Positions 23,749-35,199 of a stretch of DNA of 64,000 bases are shown here, piece by piece. Position 1 is the stretch's first letter; each line of letters opens with the position of its first letter. The DNA is taken from positions 27,425,969-27,489,968 of the forward strand of contig CM043942.1 in the NCBI GenBank assembly GCA_014529385.2. The letters run 5' to 3'. Origin of the DNA: Adiantum capillus-veneris (lineage: Eukaryota; Streptophyta; Polypodiopsida; Polypodiales; Pteridaceae). The notes beneath the pieces were generated by a model, which saw only the letters and a list, made by a program, of their open reading frames with translations, made no database searches and was not told the origin of the DNA. The translations under genes and the position numbers were made by a program.

Positions 23749-23800
23749 CATTAGGAAAAATATGAACCCTCTAGGGGCCCTTTGGGATTAAGGTTAATTA
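23749..23800 (+). repeat. Left terminal inverted repeat of the candidate DNA element
   Basis: Outer 20 bases match the right terminus in inverse at 18 of 20 positions. An inner block GGGATTAAGG follows. Downstream (23990-24180) is AT-rich with repeated AAAATTCAAAAATTC, like subterminal repeat regions. Confidence 0.65.
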
Positions 23801-24918
23801 GAGGCCAGCCAATAGGAAGAGGGTGGTGGACACACTCTATACCCTCAAAAAAGTAGGGGGACAAGGTAGCCTTACACCTCTTTATGGCCTCTTACCTAGT
23901 GAGAAGGTAAGGGAGGTGGCTAGGGGAAAGGGGGGGGTACCACTTTGACCTTTTTTCCTCCACTTTTTGGTCCGGATTTAAAAATACACTAAAAAATTCA
24001 AAAATTCAAAAATTCAAAAAATTTCAAATTTCAAGTTTTCCCTCTTTAAAAGGTCTCCAAACTTATTTCATGGTCAAAAAAGTATTTTTGACCTCCCAAA
24101 GTAAAAAACGTACACTAAAAAATACAAAAATTTGAATTTTTTCAAAAAAGTTCAAAACATCATTTTCGACCCTCCAAAGTTTTTGCAAACCTATTCTATA
24201 GCTAAAAAGTGATTTTCTCTCTCTACAAACTCTTTTCTAAGCTCTCCATTGCTGCAACAACCACATGCACCCCCTATAGTGTAACACTATCTCTCTGCTA
24301 GCTTTGTCCCACCTCCATTGTAGCACCAAGCAAGCTCCTCCCCCATCTCTTCCCCTTGGCCACCACATAGTTTCACACCAAGCTAACTCCTCTTCCTTCT
24401 CTCACCTCCATTACACCATGAAACAAGATTCTACTCCTTCTAATTTTATTCACTCACACTACATGGAAACCTCTACTCCCGAAGATGAAAAAAATATGAG
24501 CTCACATGACTTGAATACCACAACAATAGGAGGTGTGAATAGTGTGTGGGCTTTGCAAGGGTTCATCTCCAACGTAAAGATAAAATGGTAAGAAAACTAC
24601 CCTTGTAGCTTACATTGAGAGTTTAACATCATCTCCATCTTTAAGTTTATCATGCTGGAGAGAATAAACCTCTTTATGACTTTCAATGTTTAGGCTTCAT
24701 ACCTCATAACGTTGGGTGGTGCTATTTTGTTGATGGCTTTGGCGCGCCATCTATAGTTGTGTAGCATGTGATTGAGTCTCACAATGCAAGTAAGTTGTGT
24801 TATCTATGGAGAGTCATCAAAGATTTTTCATTATAATTTATTCTTTGTATAGTTGTCATTAGATTATCATTTTCTACTTTATAACTTTGTGCTCACATAA
24901 TCTATTGTTTACTTACAG

Positions 24919-25200
24919 AGTCAACTTCTTTTCAGAGGACATGGGCAAGCAACCATGTGCAGAGATGGAAATCACTCTATTTTTGTTCCATGAGGAACCT
25001 TTCACTACGATGTTAAAGGATTTTGATAAGAAGAGTAGAATTTTTGTAGAATCTTGAACCAATAGGTACTCTCTAGGAGCTCTTAGAAAAGCCATCCATA
25101 TAGTACTACTATCTTCCCTAGTGTCATAGACACACAAATACTCAAGTGTTAACAACAACATTGTCTCCGTTTGTAATTATTTTCATGAGGATGGATTCTT
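24919..25200 (+). pseudogene. Possible captured exon fragment, unrecognised
   Basis: After an AG at 24920 a plus-strand frame reads VNFFSEDMGKQPCAEMEITL, then HEEPFTTMLKDFDKKSRIFV. It continues past two stops with SLGALRKAIHIVLLSSLV and VCNYFHEDGFFYKCNI. The composition is that of a globular protein rather than random AT-rich sequence, but I do not recognise it. DNA elements often carry host gene pieces, which is why it is listed. Confidence 0.25.
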
Positions 25201-26510
25201 CTATAAATGCAATATATATGTGTTTTTTTGTTAAATGGTGTCGCATTGAGTGAGAGTATTTAATTTAGATTACTGGAGTTTCATACAGATTTGAGAATTA
25301 TTGTTGAACTTTATGGATATTTTTATTTGCCTGTAAGATGTTTCAAGTCTCAAGTCTTAATCAGAAATTCAAGCAATATTTTGATTTCAGTTTAATCATT
25401 AATGGTTATTCTTATTAAAGTGGATCATAACCTTTGTCAAGATGTCCTCATTTGGGGATGCTGAATATATATCATTAACAACGTTTCACAAGTTGAGAAA
25501 GCTAAATTATTGCTTTCCAACATGTTATTGTTTCCATACTATGCCTATGCCAAGCTTGACTTAGAGAAATGACAACTTGAGATGAAGGTGTCGATGTATA
25601 AGGGTGACTTATTATTGGCTCAAGTTTCATCATACATATATTGTAAAGCCTTTGAGTTTCCACCTCTCCACGTATATAAAGGGGGGACGTCTATTTTAAA
25701 AGACACACACAATGCCACCAAGGGGCACACTCTAGTTACCTTCATTATCCTCAACCCTAGGCATTATGCACCATATCTTTTTGAGTAGTGTTGACAAGTT
25801 TTTGGTATCAAATCTTCTTAAATAATCCTATTCATGAGCTATTGGTAGCTATTTCTTTGGTATTGCTAAAGATGATACCAATAGCTATTACCTTGTAAAC
25901 TTAAGTGTTAAATTGTGGATTCGATTTTTACTATGTAGCTCATTTGGATAGAGAAAGTGTAACATAAATTATAGATACATGCATTATTAACATAGAAGAT
26001 ATGTACCAATCGAGCCTATGTAAACTGCTAATCAAGAAACCTTTGGTTGGATACTATAACAATAGGGATCACATGTGGTTTCAAATACCAAAGAAATGGC
26101 TTAACCAAAACATTCCCAAGAACATGAGGTGGACACAAGGAAGTAAAAATTGACTCCTTGTTTGGTCAATTTCTAGTGTGAATGTTTAGTGCACAGGATT
26201 TGTGAGGCCTTTGACCTGGGGAGTTCACTAAAGTATATGTAACATAGCACACGTGTTCAACATAAGGGATTTTGTATTCTTGTAAATTTACAGAAATATG
26301 TGTAGATAAGGTCTATAAGGGGTACTTTTAATCCATTCTGGTGAACACAGGAAAATTTTACATAGTGAATGTTCCAGACCTTTGAACACATAGAAAAAGG
26401 GACCGGGGGGGGGGGGGGGTGCTCTGATTACATCAAACGCTACACCTCTATCTCATGGCCATGCATTAAAAAAGTCCCTATTTGTCATTATAAGACCCCA
26501 AGGGGGGAGC

Positions 26511-27052
26511 TCTTGCTCTCTGTACATCTATCTTACATCCTTTTCTCATACTTATACACAACAATGTTACAAAAATTTTCCATGTAAAGACTCCCAGGGC
26601 CCTCAACAAGAGTGGCCACAAGGGCGCGCAAAATGGCCATCCAAAAGTCCCGGATGGCCATTTCGTGCGCCTTTGCGGCCACTTTTTTTTATTTTTTTAT
26701 TTTAGTGTTGAACTTGTAGACTTTGATGCAAAAAAAAACATACCTTGCTTGGATTCTCTAAAAAACAACGTACAAGTTGGCTAGCTTGCTCTCTGTACAT
26801 CTAACTTACAGCCTTATCTCATACTTATACACAATAATTTTGTAAATTTTTGCCATGTAAAAGCTTCCAGGACCCTCAACAAGAGTGTCCACAAGGGCAC
26901 ACAAAATGGCCATCCAAAAGTCTCGGATAGCCATTTCGCGCGTCTTTGCGACCCTTTTTTTAATTTTTATTTTTTATAGTGTTGAACTTGTAGACTTTGA
27001 TGCAAAAAAAAACCTTGCTCGGATTCTCTAAAAAACAACGTGCAAGTTGGCA
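26511..27052. repeat. 273-bp tandem duplication, each unit with a long imperfect hairpin
   Basis: Units 26511-26783 and 26784-27052 share CTCTCTGTACATCT, TCATACTTATACACAA, CCTCAACAAGAGTG and GTTGAACTTGTAGACTTTGA. Unit 1 folds at 26612-26682: 31-base arms around a 9-base loop, 27 of 31 pairs matched. The counterpart in unit 2 is at about 26885-26954 and is more decayed. Confidence 0.85.
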
Positions 27053-27894
27053 ATCTCTTAAAAACTAATGTAAAACAGACATTTCTTACGTTTTCCTTAA
27101 TCTGCGGGCTCCAATGAGCATTAAAACCATGGAATCTGAAAATACTCAAAGAACCAATGTTTTTTATTGTGTTAAGGACTGTATTTTCTACATACAAGAC
27201 TTTCCCAAAATCCCGTCCTAACACCTTCAAAAGTGGCTTCCAAGGAGTGCCCTCGGTCAAAATTTGAAACTGAAGGAAAATAATCAGAATGAACTCAACT
27301 CTGTACAAACTTTAAAATAACCAAAATTTCTTTCAAAAAAAGTTATTACTAAAAATTTGAAAATAGACTTCCCTTGAAATTCCCACGACGATAGAAATCA
27401 AAGGGTTTAAGGAGAGATGTGGCATCGAGGTTTATTCCGTCAAGATCTCTTCTACTTTATCATGTCTTCTCATGTACAATCTTACCAAACAAAAACAAAT
27501 TTACACTTCAAATGACTACAAATCTTATTTAACTTATCAAACAATCTAAAATATGGTAGACCTAGAGTGCTCTTTCACATTAACAAACAAAAAAGTCCAA
27601 ATTTCTTCTCATTAACTTTGATAAACATACATTTGTGAACAACTTCCAAGGAGTAGTGCGGTCATAGTTCTTACATCCATTCCATGATATGGCATGGTAT
27701 GGGGTGACCTATCACATTAAAATATCTTTGGTAGGAGTGCCCTCATGCTAGGAAAGGGTGTGTTGCTGCTGATGAAAAGATGTTGCATTGTTCTACTAGG
27801 GATCTCTCCATGTTAGCATAATGATTTTTGGTGTAGTGGGAGCCACATTGCCGTTGAGGAGAGCTTTGTGCCATCGTAAATGCTTCATGTTATG

Positions 27895-27899
27895 CTAGT
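27895..27899. repeat. Target-site duplication CTAGT (left) of the chromovirus
   Basis: CTAGT directly precedes the left LTR and recurs at 36795-36799 directly after the right LTR. Confidence 0.95.
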
Positions 27900-29492
27900 T
27901 GTAACATTTAATGGCCTAAAATCTTATTTGTAGCGGAAATTAGCATGAACATAGTGGGCATTTCATTAGAATAGATTCCTAATGAGAATTACAAGAGTGC
28001 TTGGGTGGAGAGAGAGCAACAAAAAGCATAACACCTAGTTAGATAGCATCGACAATACTTTCAAAAGAGAGAGCAATTAAGCTATTGACAACAGTTGAGG
28101 ACCGGATTTGCATGGAGCCGGTCCCCCCTCCAAAAGGCTTTGTATTATGGTTTCTCCCATCAAGAGAGACATTGTACAATACAATTCTTTGTGTTCCTTC
28201 AAGACTAGCTAGTGCAATGAAGATGAAAGCTTCATACACCAAGCAAAACACTTAATCAAACACAACTTGAATTATCCACGTTCTCAGACCCAAGACCTCA
28301 CACACCTTCGAAGATGGTGAGAGCTAGCAGGGTATGAGAGTAGATTGAGAGGAAAAAGAAGTATCTTACGAGAAAGAAGTACATCTCCTCACATAATCAC
28401 TCATATTAGCATAGCTTAGCTTAGTAATTAGCTTGGTAGAGAAGATGAGCATGCATTGAAGCTTGGCTCTTGGTTGGATTTGCATCCACATGCCAAGAGA
28501 GTGTTGATGTAGGCTTCTATCTCACAAGCTTGGAGTAGGTGATGAGCTCTCCATTAAAGCTTGGGAGGAGATAGAGTATTTTCCCTTCACACATGGTCAA
28601 GTGTGAGAGTGTGAGTGTCAATGCCAAGCAAAAATCAGCCCCCTCTCTCTCTTGGGCGAGCCCTAGCTGCTAAGTTAGTCTGGCTTTTGCCTCATTGGAC
28701 CTCCCCAGGTCAAGCCAATAGGGATTAAGCAGCATAAGTGATAGCCTTCTGACATGTGTCCCCCTTTCCCCTTTTGTGAGAGCTTTAGATAATTAAATAA
28801 TTAAACTAAACTCTCATTGGACCCCTTTGCCTCCTGGCCAATAGGAATCAGGCAAGCCATGGGGCTCCTAAAGGCTCATTGGACCCCTTGGGAGACTGCC
28901 CAATAGTCTTCTAGGACACTTAATTCTTATTGGTTTCTTTTATTAAATGTTTTTTAAATTAATTAAACTAGATTTACTCTAGCCTAATTCTCATTGGTCC
29001 ACTTCAAGGGTCTTCCAATAGGAATTGGGCATACCTTGTGGGCATCTGGCCTAGGGAGCTGACATGTGTCCCTCATTCCCTTTGTGTAAAGGGAGCCTGT
29101 GTGTGTGTGTGTGGCTTTCTCTCTCATCCCCTAGCTTTGGGGCTCGCCCCCTCCCATGTAGAGATGTAGAAAGACTTTTTGGGCACACACTAAGCATCCA
29201 ATTTTCCCTAAGGTTGACCTTTGGACACAACCTTTGAATTTTGGAACCTTAGCATTTTGGAAGTCTTAATGGGCTGAACCTTAGGGTCTTTTTAGCCCGT
29301 TGTTTCACATGGCTCTTTTGCAGATGGCCCCCCCTTTGGATCCCTATTTTCCCTCCTTTGGATCCCTACTGTGGCCGGTCTGCTAACTTAACCAATATTC
29401 TAGCTTTTTCTCCCTTGGCACTTCCCCACATTAAATGATCAGTTTAATATGAGAAAATCATTTAGGAGAATTAGATATTGATTATTATGACA
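27900..29492 (-). repeat. 3' LTR of the chromovirus
   Basis: 1593 bp; plus-strand ends TGTAACATTT...TTATGACA. Carries a 7-unit GT tract near 29099-29112. A 70-codon frame (28039-28251) is identical in the other LTR and is taken as chance. Confidence 0.95.
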
Positions 29493-29506
29493 TTACCTCT
29501 CTCTTG
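29493..29506 (-). promoter_or_regulatory. Polypurine tract
   Basis: On the minus strand CAAGAGAGAGGTAA directly precedes TGTCATAATA, the start of the 3' LTR. It primes plus-strand DNA synthesis. The same tract occurs at 80-92 beside the related LTR. Confidence 0.85.
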
Positions 29507-29849
29507 AAATCATAGTCGTCCTCGACTATGGTGTAGAGAAGATAAAGCATATGTATGAGTCCTTTTCTTAGCGGGTAGAGGATCCCTATGTTACCCTACG
29601 ACATCATTCCATAATGGATGACTAGTCCATTTGGTGCTTGAGAGCCTGAGGCTGCCGCAAGCATGTCTGCACATTAGTCCTATCAGTCTTCCATAGTAGA
29701 GTGACAAGCTCTACTTGGTGTTCGGGAGACGTCGTCTCCGCAAACTTGATCTAAGCATGCATACTACTTCATTTTTGTGCACAAATAAAGAAAAAGAGAG
29801 TCTTATAAGACAAAAATTTTTGTTCATTTTTAACATTTTGTACATTTGC

Positions 29850-32680
29850 TTACTCTTGGGAAGCATTGTAAGCATTGACAAGGTTTAGGTTATCCTTTAA
29901 TTGTATGCCTTGCATCCATCTAGCATCTTCAAAAGGATAATTCTTAAACTTAATAAGATATCGTCGGATAGTCTTACCGCCTCTTAATACCTTGTCTTCA
30001 TGTCGGAGAATGGACTCGGGCTGCAGCACCTCCTCGTGGTCCTCGATCTCCGGTGGGTCTTCAATAGTTGGTTCTTGAGGTGGCTCTCCTTTGTAAGGCT
30101 TTAAGAGGCTCACATGAAAAGCATTGTGTATGAGCCAATGATTGGGCAACTTAAGTTGATAGGCCATCTCATTGATTGGCCTAAGAATCTGGAAGGGACC
30201 ATAGTACCTTTTTGCTAGTTTAGCATAGTACTTTTGGTGGCCCGTAGGATTCTTGCCCGTCGTGTGCCTTAATCGAGCCTTGGGAAACTTTAACAAGACC
30301 CAATCGTTTTCTTTAAAGGCTTGGGCTCTTCTGTGCTTGTCAGCAGCAGCCTTTTGCCTTTGCTGTGAGATAGAGATAGCATCCTTAATCTTTTGGAAAG
30401 ATTCTTGTAGGTCTCGGCTATACTCATCTGCAGCGAAGATCTTCCCATGTACCTTAAGTAGCAAGGGACTTTTTGATCTTCCCTCAATTACCTCGAAAGG
30501 TGCTTTTCCTGTAGAAGTATGTACAGTGTTATTGTAAGCATACTCTACTAAGGGTAAGTACTTCTCCCATTGGGATCTTTGATCTACTTCCGTTACATAG
30601 GCTTTTAGTAGATCGAGAATAGTTAGGTTAGCTATTTCACTTTGGCCATCAGTTTGTGGATGATAGGCCGAAGAGAAGTTTAGCCTTGTTCCTAAATTCT
30701 CAAAGAGACCCTTCCAGAAATTACTGGTCATTCTAGGATCTCTATCCGACACTATGGACATTGGCAAGCCATGGTACTTGAAAATTTGTGAAATGAAGAG
30801 GGTTGCCATTTGATGGGCTTTGATAGTCTTTTTGACAGGTATAAAATGAGCTTGTTTACTGAACCTGTCTACTATCGTCCATATTCCCGTATTCCCATGG
30901 ATAGACTTAGGCAATCCAAAGATAAAATCCATGGATATGCTCTCCCACGGTGAATTAGGGATTGGCAAGGGTTGAAGCAATCCAAGTTGCTTCCCTCTAT
31001 CAAATTTTGTCTTTTGACATACCACACATTTGGAAACATACTCATGTATGTTCACTTTCATGGTAGGCCAATAGAAATATGTTTCAATTCCCTTTAGGGT
31101 AGACTGAATCCCTCTATGCCCCGCATATGGGGGAGCATGAGATTCATACATTACTTTCTCACGTAGTGAGTTAGTAACGCATAGTCTATTGCCATAGAGA
31201 AGATAACCATCTTGTAAAGTAAATGGTTCTTCTTTCTTCCCTAATGCAAGGGCTGAAATCACATCTCTAAAATCGGGATCAATAGCATACTCATCTATCA
31301 TTGAAGATAGATCATTGTGAGTTGCTATGGAAACCGCATTCACTCTCGGTCGTCTTGAGAGTGCATCGACTACTTGATTATGCTTGCCAGCAATGTGAGC
31401 AATATGAAAATGAAATTGCGAAAGGAAATTTGCCCACCTCATTTGTTTGTCGGAGAGCTTGGTCTGCGTCATGAAGTACTTAAGACTTTGGTGATCCGTT
31501 CGCAGAATGAAAGGAGTCCCCAATAAATAGTGCTTCCATGAGTCTAAGGCATGTAGAACTGCAAGGAGTTCTTTTTCGTATATGCCTAGAGCTTGCTCAA
31601 CAGGGTCGAGCCTTCGACTCTCATAGCCTATGGCGTGCCCTTCTTGGAGCAAAACAGCCCCAAGGCAATCACCACAAGCATCACATTGGACCTCAAATGG
31701 TTTTGAGAGATCCGGTAGTGTAAGCACAGGTTGAGAGATAAGCTTTTCTTTAAGCTTTTCGAAAGCATTGTTCTCCTTAGCAGACCACGTATACCTAACA
31801 TTTTTCTTTGTTAGGTCATGTAATGGTCCCGCAATTTGTGAGAACTTTTCTATGAAGCGTCTATAGTATGCACACATACCTATAAAGCTTCTTAGTTCAT
31901 GAAGATTCCTTGGTTTAGGCCATCCTTTTATTACCTCTAACTTGGATGGATCCATTTGGATTCCATCTTGAGAGATAATGTGACCTAAATATTGAATCTC
32001 TTGCAAGAAAAATTCACTTTTCTTTCGATTAACATAAAGTTTATTCTCTCTTAAAACTTGAAATATTACCTGGAGGTGTTGCTTGTGTTCCTCTAATGAA
32101 TTAGAGTAGATGATAATATCATCAAAGAACACTCCAGTGAAGGTTCGATGAGGTCTGAACAGCTTCTCCATCAAGCGGTTAAATGTGGCTGGTGCATTAG
32201 TCAAGCCAAAAGGCATGACAATGTATTCGTAAAGACCAAATGTAGTACGAAATGCGGTCTTTACAATGTCTTGATCAACTATCCTTATTTGATGATAGCC
32301 ACTTTTTAGGTCAATCCTACTGAAGTAGGTCGATCCTTGTAGCTTATCAAATAGGTCTTCTACCCGTGGAACGGGAAACCTATTCTTGATAGTGATCCTA
32401 TTTAGTGCTCTATAGTCGACACACATACGATATGTGCCGTCTTTCTTTTGCACTAATAGCACAGGTGAGCAAAATGGAGATGAGCTAGGCCTAACCATGC
32501 CCTTCTCAATTAACTCATGCACTTGCCGCATAATCTCCTCTTGTTGAGCTTGAGAAACTCTATAAGGAGGTTTGTTAGGCGGTGAACTTCCTGGAAGAAG
32601 TTCAATTGCATGGTCGTCATTACCTCGTTTAGGAGGTAGCTCACAAGGGATGTCGTCAATAAAGACATCTTGAAACCCTT
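29850..32680 (-). CDS. pol: Chromovirus pol: RT, RNase H, integrase, chromodomain
   Basis: The frame is open from about 32713 to the stop at 29850; the first Met is at 32531 but Pol should be translated as part of Gag-Pol. In order: LPPKRG and RPSSSPFCSPVLLV (RT start), PFGLTNAPATF, VFFDDIIIYS (catalytic DD), YLGHIISQDGI; RNase H with DACGDCLGA, EKELLAV and RTDHQSLKYF; integrase with zinc residues ending CVVCQKTK, core MDFIFGLP, SDRDPRM and HPQTDGQSE (D, D, E all present), a GPF-type C-terminal module, and a chromodomain (PESILRHEDKVLRGG ... YLIKFKNYPFEDARW). Product copies element RNA and integrates it; the chromodomain targets chromatin. Intact over 893 codons, unlike other pol regions here. 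Confidence 0.95.
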
Positions 32681-34385
32681 GAGAAAATTGGATAACTCTA
32701 ATTCCTTTTGGTTGCTTTTATTTTCTTTTGCTAAAGCATTAGGTTCATTTTGAGAATCTTTAACAAAAATCATGTACACGGAAATAGAGCTCTTTATTGA
32801 CTTGTTGAAAGCTGGTGTATGTACAATGGGGATGGTGTTACCCATCTCCCTAGCATCTATATACATGTCCTTTTCCCTGAACTTAAAGGAGATTCTCCTT
32901 TCAGGAAATTTAACATGGGCAGCCAGATGGTCAAACCATGGTGCCCCTAGGATTACATCCTCATGCTTGAGAGGAGAGATAAAGAAATCCTCTTTGTCCA
33001 CATAGCCTTGGACATGAAGCCTCAATTTCCCGATTAAGGGAGTGACTGAAGCTTCTTGCCCCTTGAAGGCACTGTCTGCGGGTAGGATATCTCCCATCTC
33101 GTAGGATTGTATGCCTAGCTTGGTGGCTAACTCCATAGATATGAAATTGTGAGTAGAACCAGGGTCAAAGAGAATAAAAGCATCATGTTCTCTTACCTTT
33201 CCCCAAGCATGGCATAGAGGAGATCCTTTGTGGTGAGTTTGGTGAATCTCCTCCTCTTGGATTTCAACCAAAGAAGCTCTAGGAGGATCTTGGCGGTTGT
33301 TCTTTTGGGGACAAGCGCGGTACGCATGCCCTTGTTCGCCGCACTTGAAACACCGGTTATCTTTACGATAACGCTCAAGCTCTTCAGGAGAGAGTTTATT
33401 CTTTCCTTTGTAAACTCCCTTCTCTTTAGCTTTGTTGGAATTGCCCTTAGGAGACTTTTGGACATTGTCCTTCCCCTTAGGCTCATTGGAACCTTTGTTT
33501 TCCGGGGGCTTATTATTTCTTTTACCCCCCGTTTGGAAATTGATTCGCGAGGCCACCATAGTATGGTGTATTACCGCCGATATGGTACGTGGCCTTTGGG
33601 AGTTGACATACTCCGCCATTTCTTCGGTTAAGCCCGCACAAAATTGTTGCTTTTGCTCTCCAAAATCCAACTTTTTGAAGACAGTGGCTTTGAGTTGTAG
33701 GTCCCAAAACTTGTCTACATATTTGTGGATGGATTCATTGGGAGAGAGCTTTAAGCTTCGCCATTCGGTGAGTACTTTGTCTTTGGCATCGGTGGCCAAA
33801 AACTGCTTCATAATGGAAGCTCTTAAAGCCTTCCATGTTCGTGGAGCTTCACCGTTGGCTCGTAGGCTAGACCACCATTGTCTGGCGGACTTTTGAAAGT
33901 GCATAGCTACATGGCGTAGCTTAGAGGACTCCGTGAAGCCCTCATCTCCAAACGCCGCATCGAATTGCTGGATAAAGGCCAAAACTTTGTCTGTAGCACC
34001 GAAGGTGCCATCATAGGTAAGGAAAGAGATGCTCTTCCCTCCCTCTTTGAATTTCTTCAGCTTGGACGACCTCTTCCATGCGGCATAGGATTTCCTATGG
34101 CCTCTTCTTTTTGATGGTTCAAAAGTTGCACCATCACTTTCTTCAGAAGATGAAGAATTTGAAGAAGGTGGAGAAGAGGGTGACCTCTTTCTCGCCTTTT
34201 TCTTGTCTTGATCTTTGTCGTCTTCACCATAGCTTTCATAAGAGGAAGAGGATGAAGAAGATGGAGAAGAGGGTGTCCTCTTTCTCGCCTTTTTCTTCTC
34301 TTGCTTTTTATCATCCCTCTTTGAATTATGGCGTGGAGAAGAGTGTGAGGTCTTCTCCGCTTTGGTGGTGATGGAGAGCGTTTAG
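32510..34385 (-). pseudogene. gag: Chromovirus gag and protease, frame-separated from both neighbours
   Basis: Open in one frame from about 34385 to 32510. A Ser-rich basic segment (KKARKRSPSSPPSSN) leads to the gag core (YDGTFGATDKVLAFIQQF, SARQWWSSLR, WKALRASIMKQF), a zinc knuckle CFKCGEQGHAYRAC near 33311-33352, and the protease motif FDPGSTHNFIS near 33139-33171, ending ILGAPWFDHLAA. The true junction to pol is a frame change between about 32690 and 32720; beyond it this frame reads nonsense to 32510. Gag would form particles and the protease would cut the polyprotein. Whether the frame change is a mutation or a recoding site is not settled. Confidence 0.85.
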
Positions 34386-34797
34386 CCCGCCGTCTTCGTG
34401 GAGCCATCTCCGCCGAGGTGGCGGGAGACTCGCTTCTTTCTCGTTCCTTCGGTGGAGGCTCTTGAGTTCTCCTTTGGGAAGGAGATGCATCATCAAGAAG
34501 TAAGTTCTTGAGCCCTTCATATGGATTCTCTTCTTCTTCCCGAATCGGAGAGAGACCTCTTTTGGTAGTCTCACAAGGAGGCTTCCTAGGTGTTCTCTCG
34601 TCATGGTGATGAGCTTGGAGAATCCCGTGAGCACGGAGCTGCCGTTGCACTTCACTTTGGAGAGATGGATTGCCCATGGCTTGTTGAAGCCTAGAAACAA
34701 GATAATTAACAAGCATTGAAGCATCATTAGTAGCTTGCTCATGAGCAAAATCAAAGTTATCAACATTAATTTCACTCTCTTTAATATTGTCAGCCAT
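34300..34797 (-). pseudogene. Chromovirus gag N-terminal region
   Basis: ATG at 34797 (MADNIKESEINVDNFDFAHE) opens a frame with LVSRLQQAMGNPSLQSEVQR and an Arg-Ser-rich part ending SPSPPKRRR. From there the natural continuation lies in another frame (KRDDKKQEKKKARKR), so an apparent frameshift falls between about 34385 and 34300; the literal frame runs on to 34057 as Leu/His-rich nonsense. It is the 5'-most coding start after the primer site and so the likely polyprotein start. Confidence 0.75.
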
Positions 34798-35186
34798 TCT
34801 AACAACTTTTAGGTGTACTTTGGCACTTCAAGCCCTAGTTGCTACTCCTCTTTACCCCTTTAGAAAAAGCACTCAAGCTACTGTACCCGCGGCTCGAATA
34901 CCATTAATTGCAAGGAATAGAAGAGAGGGTCTTTCGACACCAAAACAGCACCGGCTCCTGTCAAGCTTCTAATAGCTCAATAGTGGTTAAGCCGTAGGCA
35001 AGCCCCATAGGACTCCATTATTAAGACCATAGCTCTCGACGGTGATGCCCCGTTAACTGCACAAAGGCAGGCGCACTGAAAGGCTGAAAAATCCCTATTC
35101 TACTTACTCACAGGCAATTAATAATACCAACCATTTGTAGCTAGCTTGAGGACCTCCCTTCTTGAGCAAGAAAAGAGAAACCTTGA

Positions 35187-35198
35187 GCTCTGATACCA
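35187..35198 (-). promoter_or_regulatory. Initiator-Met tRNA primer-binding site
   Basis: On the minus strand TGGTATCAGAGC, an exact match to the plant initiator tRNA-Met complement, one base from the 5' LTR. Confidence 0.95.
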
Positions 35199-35199
35199 A

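Larger units (their letters stand above)
23801..27899. other. Left arm of the TIR element, mostly non-coding
   Basis: No recognised gene. AT-rich subterminal repeats lie at 23990-24180, a possible captured exon at 24919-25200, and a 273-bp tandem duplication with hairpins at 26511-27052. The remainder shows nothing coherent. CTAGT at 27895-27899 is the chromovirus target-site copy. Confidence 0.5.

Noticed and set aside
28039-28251. Identical 70-codon ORFs in both chromovirus LTRs (also 35339-35551)
   Set aside because: Identity follows from the LTR duplication; no domain, no start context, and not conserved in the diverged LTR at 93-1651.
30253-34371. Plus-strand ORFs across the chromovirus (for example 30253-30537, 33230-33896)
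   Set aside because: They are shadows of the minus-strand gag-pol, which has all expected motifs.
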